The notes beneath the pieces are model-generated. The model saw only the letters and a program-made list of their open reading frames with translations, made no database searches and was not told where the DNA came from. Below, piece after piece: positions 58,846-64,000 of a DNA stretch of 64,000 nt. Each line of letters begins with the position of its first letter. Within the stretch, counting starts at the first letter, position 1. The stretch is from Shinella sp. UYSO24. GTDB taxonomy: Bacteria > Pseudomonadota > Alphaproteobacteria > Rhizobiales > Rhizobiaceae. The stretch lies in the NCBI GenBank assembly GCA_902167985.1, contig CABHNZ010000022.1, forward strand, positions 1 to 64,000. The letters run 5' to 3'. The position numbers were made by a program, and so were the translations under genes.

Positions 58846-60473
58846 TCAGTCTCGCAGAGTGCCGCCCGCGGCAATTACAGCCTCCGGCGTATCCACATCG
58901 ATATGCGCAGCGTCTCCGATTTCGATGTCGATCACAGGCAGGCCGCTGTTTTCAATGATCGCTCTTGCCCCGACATCACCCTCCAGCCGCAGGACGGCAT
59001 CGAAGACGGCGCGCGGCAGGATGACCGGATTGCCGCGCTTGCCGCCGGAGACGGACCGCACCACGCAACGCCCGCCTTCCTGCCTGAAGGCCCGCGCAAG
59101 GTCCATGAGGTTTTCCGTCGTCACAGCAGGCATGTCGGCCAGCATGATGAGCACACCATCGCAGAACAGCATGCCGGCGCCCTGCAGACCCGTCACGAGT
59201 GAGCCGGCCATTCCCGAGGCATAGTCCGCATTGAAGCGGCGCTCGATCTCAAGGCCCGCAACAGCGGCCTCGATCTCAGTCTGTCTATGACCGGTGACAA
59301 GAACCCTGGGTGCAAATCCAGCTGCCACAAGTCGCTCGGCCGAACGCCGCACGAGTGGCTGTCCATCGAACTCCGCAAGCAGCTTATGGGGTCCGTTCTG
59401 CCCCATGCGACGCGCCTGCCCGGCCGCAAGCAGCATCGCGCCGATCGTCAGGGTTTCCGGAGATGCCGCCTCGCGCGGCCTCGGCCGTGTTGGAATTTCC
59501 ATCAGCAATCCTCCAACGCCCATCCCGCTAATCTCGAGGCCGTCGGCATCTCGCCTGCCATAAGCCGGTGCAATATCCAGTCGAAGCCATTGTCTTTGGG
59601 AGACCGGGCGCAACCCGGTGCGCCAATGACGGGACAGTTGCCAAGCCGACCGAGGACCATGAGATTACCGGGATCGACCGGCATCCCGACCTGCATCACC
59701 TCGCCGCCTGCCGCCCGGATCGCCGCCGGAATGACATCCTCCGCGTCAACCACTGCCGAAGCGCCGAACACGACAACCATAGCCGGCTCATCATTTTCGA
59801 GAAGATCAAGCCCTTGAAATGCCGAGACAAGCGCCTCCCGATCATGCGGAACGCGAACCTCATTCATTATCCGGCTACCGGAAATCGACAGCCGCTGCGC
59901 CAGGAGCCGGGCCGTCTTGTCCATGACCGACGCCTTCAGCGAGGGCAGCTCGGTGGCGATCAGCGTCACCGCATGGGCGCTGAACGGCTTTACCGCAAAA
60001 GGCGCCGATTCGCCCAGAAGCTCAACGACCCGCCGCACTTTCTCCCCTGCCACGCCGAGCGGAATGATCTTGATCGTCGCCACCATGTCACCGGCCCGAA
60101 CCGGGACATGATCGGCAAGACAGGCAAGCGTGATCGCCGGCTCGATCCGGTTGATCGCATCGACCACCGTTCGGTCCGCCACGAAGAGGCCGTTGACTGC
60201 GGCATAGACATTGACGCGCCCGGTCGAGGCATCGGAGAGACGCATGTGATCGGCGGGAATGGCGCCGGCAATCGCAGCCGCAGCCTCGTCCTCGATCAGG
60301 TCATCGGCATCGAGCCGCATGCCCGTCACCTGACCGATATCGGCAGCAATCAGGGCAGCAATCTCTTCCTCCTGCAGCGATGTCCCTTTCGGCAAACGGC
60401 GCGCACCGGCCTGCACCGTGTGAGCAAGCACCACGCCTGTTGCCGAATGCGTTGGAAAATCGCCGAAAATCAT
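58846..60473 (-). CDS. Molybdopterin-binding/MobA-like NTP transferase fusion, one frameshift
   Basis: Restored to about 542 residues. The N-terminal MoCF/MoeA-like molybdopterin-binding part (residues 1 to about 330) contains VVVFGASAVVDAEDVIPAAI and GAPGCARSPKDNGFDWIL. The C-terminal MobA-like nucleotidyltransferase has MLLAAGQARRMGQNG, DGQPLVRRSAERL and MLADMPAVTTENL. It probably adds CMP to the cofactor and hands it to a molybdenum hydroxylase. The link GMGVGGLLMEI restores to one frame after a lost C near 59535, so this is one gene in line with fused rhizobial homologues. ATGA overlap with the XdhC gene upstream. Confidence -1.
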
Positions 60474-61196
60474 ACATCACCAGATGGGGACACAGATGCA
60501 GCAGCCGCTCTCGCCGCCACAGCCCGACGCCGGAAGGCCCGGACGATGTCGCCGAGTGTGGCAAGCGCGATCTCCGAGGGGCTGGCGGCACCGATATCGA
60601 GCCCGATCGGCGCGGATATACGCCCGATCTCCTCCGCGGAATGCCCAAAAGCGATCAATCGTTCAACACGCTTGGCATGCGTCTTCCGGCTTCCAAGCGC
60701 ACCGACATAAAAGCAACCGGCCGTCAGCGCCGCCGAAAGCGCGAAATCATCGATCTTCGGATCATGCGTGACGGCGGCAACCGCCGTATAGGCATCGAGC
60801 GGCCGCGCCCTCAGCGCGTCTTCCGGCCATTCGGCCACCAGATCGACGCCGGCAAACGCTCGGGCGTCGCAAAGGCCGTGCGCGGATCGATGACCGTCAG
60901 ATCATAACCTGTCACGGCCGCCATAGGCGCCAGCGCCTGGCTGATATGCACGGCACCGATGACGACGATCCGTGGCGGCGGCAGATAGGGATTGATGAAA
61001 AAATGGCGCCCGTCCACCTCGCAGGACGTCGCCTTGCCGCTCAGAAGACAGGCTCGACAAAGGGTTGAAGGTTAGCGGGCACCGGGTCGCCCTCGGCAAT
61101 CGCCATATGCGTGGCGCTGTCGATATCGGTCACGAGCACGATCGCCCGCCGCTCCCGCTTTGCCGCATTCAACGCAGACAGGGTCGAGAGCTGCAT
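60470..61196 (-). CDS. XdhC-family protein (Rossmann component), two frameshifts
   Basis: Restored to about 242 residues. An N-terminal CoxI-like strand (RRAIVLVTDIDSATHMAIAEGD) and SGKATSCEVDGRHFFIN precede a Rossmann domain (RIVVIGAVHISQALAPMA) and the XdhC C-terminal part (AVTHDPKIDDFAL, YVGALGSRKTHAKRVERL, RISAPIGLDIGAASPSEIALA). XdhC inserts molybdenum cofactor, protects it and mediates its sulfuration in xanthine dehydrogenase-like enzymes. Breaks lie near 60854 (T4 read as T3) and 61048 (CC read as C). The start overlaps the stop of the upstream XdhC gene (TGATG). No hydroxylase structural gene is in the window. Confidence -1.
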
Positions 61197-61522
61197 CAGG
61201 AAACCCTTTCCACATAAACGCGAATTCGGCCGCCGCAGGAAAGCCCGACCCGCCATGCGGTTTCGTCCGCAACGCCGAAATCGAGCATTTTCGCTTCGCC
61301 GGACTGGATGACATCGATTGCCTCGGTGATGACCGCGCCCTCGACGCAACCGCCGGAAACGGATCCCTCGAAATTGCCGTCCGCATCGATGACCAGATGG
61401 CTGCCGGCCGGCCTCGGAGCGGAGCCCCAGGTTTCCATCACGGTCGCCAGCGCCACATCCCGGCCCTCGTGCTTCCAGCGTTCCGCCGTCTGCAGCGGAT
61501 CCTGAATATCCAGTTGAGACAT
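61196..61522 (-). CDS. XdhC/CoxI-family small protein
   Basis: A 108-residue protein made of the XdhC/CoxI N-terminal domain: VALATVMETWGSAPRPAGSHLVI, then GSVSGGCVEGAVITEAI with the conserved Cys, and GLSCGGRIRVYVE near the end. ATG 61522 follows GGGAGG by four bases. It is the first of a three-gene operon with overlapping starts and stops (TGATG, ATGA). The partner enzyme would be a CO-dehydrogenase-like molybdenum hydroxylase encoded elsewhere. The gene is intact. Confidence -1.
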   Translation of the reverse strand: MSQLDIQDPLQTAERWKHEGRDVALATVMETWGSAPRPAGSHLVIDADGNFEGSVSGGCVEGAVITEAIDVIQSGEAKMLDFGVADETAWRVGLSCGGRIRVYVERVS

Positions 61523-61829
61523 GCAGCCTCCCTCGATTTTTAAAAGCCCCAATCGGGAGCCGACATGAAAACACAGATTTTAAAAAGGGATACGCCGGCG
61601 ATCACGCCCGACGCAATTTCAGAAATTCTAGAATGGACAGTCCGGCTTGCCCGGCCAGCGACACCCTTGCCACCATCTTTTGCCACCGCAACTCCTTCAC
61701 CATATGGCGTCTGTGATGAGCAATTTCCACGCCGGCCGGCAGGCTTTTTGTCCGCCGCAAGCGAATTTCTTTGACCCCCGCGCCGGGAAGGCTAAAGGTA
61801 TCGCATCGTTCATCAATTCAAGAAAAGGC
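61523..61829. other. Divergent intergenic region (307 bases)
   Basis: It separates the XdhC operon (minus) from the binding-protein gene (plus) and should hold both promoters. An open frame starts at 61565, but its binding site and composition are poor. A TTCTAGAA palindrome lies near 61625. I found no clear -35/-10 pair. Confidence -1.
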
Positions 61830-62914
61830 ATGACAGCGCGCCTCCTCCTCATCGCCGGCCTTATCGCGGCCCCGCTCGCCAGCCTTCTGTCTCCCGCTTC
61901 TGCCGGAGCAGCGGTCATTGGTGTCGTCGCGCCGCAGCGCGGACCCTTTGCGACGCTCGGAGCACAGATCCTGGCTGCGCCCGTGCTGCCGCAGCAGCCT
62001 CCGGCGACAAGCTGGTGGAGGTTGACGAAAGCTGTGACGACAGCGGTGGCCCGGCCGCGGCCAAAGCCTCATCGACGCAAGGTGAATGTCGCAATCGGCT
62101 TCCTCTGCGTCGAGACGCTCACCGGCTCGCTGCCGCAACTGAGAACCGCGCCATACCCGCCATCACCGTTTCCGTCCGCTCGCGCATCCTGATGGAAGAC
62201 GCGCTGCGCAACGGCTGGCCGTTCTATCGCATGGCCCCAAGTGAGGACGCGGAAGCCGATCAGGTGGCGCACAGCATCATCGACCTCTGGAAGGCCCAGC
62301 CCATCGGCCTGATCGATGATGGCACGATCTATGGCCGCGAACTGGTCAATGCCGTGCGACAACGCCTCGACCCCGTCGGCATCCGCCCCGCCTTTACCGA
62401 TACCTATCGCCCCGGCCAGGAGCAGCAGATCGCGCTCGTGCGCCGCCTTGCCAAGACCGGTGCAACCCATGTTCTCGTCGGCGGCGATCGCAGCGACATC
62501 GCCATCATCGCCCGTGACGCAGCGGCCGAAAACATCACGCTGTCACTGATCGGTGGCGACAGTCTCCGCGCGCCCAACCAGCCCGTCCCGCTGCGGCCGG
62601 GCATACTGGCCGTGACATTGCCGGACTATGCCGCAGATCCGCAGGCCGCAGAGGCCGTCAAGGCGCTGAAAGCCGGCTCGACCGAGCCCGATGGCTACGT
62701 GCTGCCCGCCTATGCCGCCGTGCAGGTCGCCCATCAAGCGCTCGCCTCCCCGACGGCAGGCAACGCCCTTGCAGACGCGATCGGTCGAGGGACGTTCAAG
62801 ACAGCCATCGGCACGATTGCCTTCACCAGTGACCACGAATTGAAGACCAATCTTTACCGCCTGCAGGAATGGCAGGGCGCCGGTTTTGCACCCTTGCGCC
62901 CGGCAACCGAATAA
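61830..62914 (+). CDS. Periplasmic binding protein, branched-chain amino acid type, four frameshifts
   Basis: Restored to about 362 residues. A signal peptide (LLLIAGLIAAPLASLLSPASAGA) precedes a type I periplasmic-binding fold: VIGVVAPQRGPFATLGAQIL, KVNVAIGFLCVETLTGSLPQL, PAITVSVRSRILMEDALRNGWPFYRMAPSEDAEADQVA, IGLIDDGTIYGRELVNAVRQ and ATHVLVGGDRSD. All four lost bases fall within 61970-62150 (near 61975, 62069, 62080 and 62148), a dense cluster; after that the frame is open to the end. No permease genes are adjacent, so the role is unknown: orphan transporter component or sensor. The ATG follows AGAAAAGG closely, and an upstream start is possible. Confidence -1.
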
Positions 62915-63032
62915 ACCCGCCTCGCCGCTCTCGACGCCTTGCCGCTCTGGACGCTTTGGCGGTACGGCTCAAGGTTGTCGGTCGCCCGCGAGAATGATAG
63001 GTCAGGCCAGATCAATCCGGAGCCTCACATTC

Positions 63033-63719
63033 ATGACCCATCCGACCCTGCCGATCCGTATCGCCCCCTCCATTCTTGCGGCTGACTTTTCAAGGCTCGG
63101 CCAGGAAGTCAGCGATGTGGTGGAGGCCGGCGCCGACTGGGTTCACCTCGATGTCATGGACGGCCATTTCGTGCCCAACATCTCGTTCGGCCCCGATGTC
63201 ATCAAGTCTCTGCGGAAATACACGACGGCCTTCTTCGATTGCCATCTGATGATCGCCCCTGCCGACCCCTATATCGAAGCTTTCGCCAAGGCCGGCTGCG
63301 ACGGCATCACCGTCCATGCCGAGGCCGGCGCCCATCTGCACCGCTCGCTTCAGACCATCCGCGCGCTGGGCAAGAAGGTGGGCGTCACCCTCAACCCGGC
63401 CACGCCCGTCTCGGTTTTGGAAAACGTCATCGATGATGTGGACCTCATTCTGGTTATGAGCGTCAATCCCGGCTTCGGCGGCCAGAAATTCATCCCGGCC
63501 ATGCTCGACAAGATCCGCGCCGTGAAGTCCCTGGTCGGTGACAGGCCGATCGAGATCGAGGTCGATGGCGGCATTACCGCCGACACGATCGGCGCTGCGA
63601 CGGCTGCCGGCGCCAATGTCTTCGTTGCCGGCTCGGCCGTCTACAAGGGCGACGGCATCGACGCCTACCGCGCCAATGTCTCGGCATTGCGTCAGGCGGC
63701 GGAGACTGCCCGTCTCTGA
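63033..63719 (+). CDS. rpe: Ribulose-phosphate 3-epimerase
   Basis: A 228-residue TIM-barrel enzyme that interconverts ribulose-5-phosphate and xylulose-5-phosphate in the pentose phosphate and Calvin pathways. Family blocks: APSILAADFSRLGQE, WVHLDVMDGHFVPNISFGP, CHLMI, ILVMSVNPGFGGQKFI and IEVDGGITADTI with the metal and catalytic residues. ATG 63033 begins the conserved part and has GGAG eleven bases upstream; the open frame begins earlier, inside the previous gene. The gene is intact. It is followed by a GC-rich hairpin (63804-63827) and purB. Confidence -1.
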   Translation: MTHPTLPIRIAPSILAADFSRLGQEVSDVVEAGADWVHLDVMDGHFVPNISFGPDVIKSLRKYTTAFFDCHLMIAPADPYIEAFAKAGCDGITVHAEAGAHLHRSLQTIRALGKKVGVTLNPATPVSVLENVIDDVDLILVMSVNPGFGGQKFIPAMLDKIRAVKSLVGDRPIEIEVDGGITADTIGAATAAGANVFVAGSAVYKGDGIDAYRANVSALRQAAETARL

Positions 63720-63859
63720 CCGGTGATAGGCCGCAGAGATACGGCTTTTATTAAGCTTGCATGTCGCGTATTGCCGCAAAAACCCCGCAGACATTGAGCT
63801 TCACCGCCGCTTTTGCTAAGGCGGCGGCAAATTCCTGAAAAGAACAAAGGCTAGAGCCC

Positions 63860-64000
63860 ATGATCCCCCGCTATTCCCGGCCCGAAATGGTCGCCATCTG
63901 GTCCCCGGAAACGAAGTTCCGCATCTGGTTCGAGATCGAGGCACATGCCTGCGACGCGCTGGCTGCGATCGGCGTAATCCCGAAATCGGCGGCCGAGACG
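63860..64000 (+). CDS. purB: Adenylosuccinate lyase PurB, N-terminal part (runs off the window)
   Basis: The first 47 codons of a protein starting MIPRYSRPEMVAIWSPETKF, with RIWFEIEAHACDALAAIGVIP following. This is the conserved start of adenylosuccinate lyase, which acts twice in purine synthesis (SAICAR to AICAR, and adenylosuccinate to AMP). The ATG follows AAAGGCTAGAGCCC. The gene continues beyond base 64000. The rpe-purB neighbourhood is common in rhizobia. Confidence -1.
   Translation, partial: MIPRYSRPEMVAIWSPETKFRIWFEIEAHACDALAAIGVIPKSAAET

Noticed and set aside
59502..59613. Two separate genes for the MoCF part and the MobA-like part
   Set aside because: A TGATG overlap is visible, but one lost C near 59535 explains the split, and the joining segment GMGVGGLLMEI is the usual linker of the fused protein.

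Overview
The window is ordinary alphaproteobacterial chromosome, most likely Rhizobiaceae (Rhizobium/Agrobacterium type). The basis is gene content and order: phosphatidylcholine synthase, an IalB-family protein, a sufS2-B-C-D-S1-X-A iron-sulfur operon, ppiD-trpD-trpC-moaC-moeA, a DUF502 protein next to glmS-glmU, sdhE-mfd facing recG, and rhizobial intergenic repeats. GC is high and most genes have clear AGGAG-type ribosome binding sites. I saw no phage, insertion sequence, CRISPR array, plasmid origin or rRNA; there is one tRNA (Lys, UUU).

Layout. 1-5.4 kb: hspQ, IalB-like protein, oligopeptide-binding protein, FrnE-like DsbA protein, EamA exporter. 5.4-11.5 kb: mfd and sdhE facing recG (transcription-coupled repair, flavinylation, fork rescue). 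11.6-16 kb: DUF502, glmS, glmU (UDP-GlcNAc supply). 16-21 kb: a complete BMP-type nucleoside ABC importer. 21-24 kb: pcs, an aromatic-ring hydroxylase, ccdA. 24-29 kb: tRNA-Lys, BON protein, cupin, DUF779 protein, aldehyde dehydrogenase and its GAF-Fis regulator. 29-37.6 kb: ppiD, trpD, trpC, moaC, moeA, photolyase, ketopantoate reductase. 37.7-45.2 kb: the suf operon, with a promoter carrying RirA-like and Irr-like boxes. 45.4-57.7 kb: hydrolase, diguanylate cyclase, tyrS, AsmA-like protein, peroxiredoxin, DUF455, M23 peptidase, DEAD helicase, Nudix. 57.7-58.5 kb: gene-poor repeat region. 58.5-64 kb: TfoX-like protein, a molybdenum-hydroxylase maturation operon (two XdhC proteins and a MoCF-MobA fusion), a periplasmic binding protein, rpe and the start of purB.

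The most striking property is technical. Twenty-two genes, including essential ones (tyrS, sufB, sufC), are broken by about 36 single-base deletions, nearly all in runs of two to five identical bases and never by an insertion. In each case adding back one base restores a family-typical protein. I read this as consensus error, not biological decay, and give such genes as one CDS spanning the break, with the break positions named.

I found no convincing undescribed system. The observations most worth checking are the overlapping iron-responsive boxes at the suf promoter, the AAA-less GAF-Fis regulator with a perfect palindrome before the aldehyde dehydrogenase, the palindrome in the photolyase leader, the 29-bp perfect inverted repeat after tyrS, and the small coiled-coil gene coupled to sufB.
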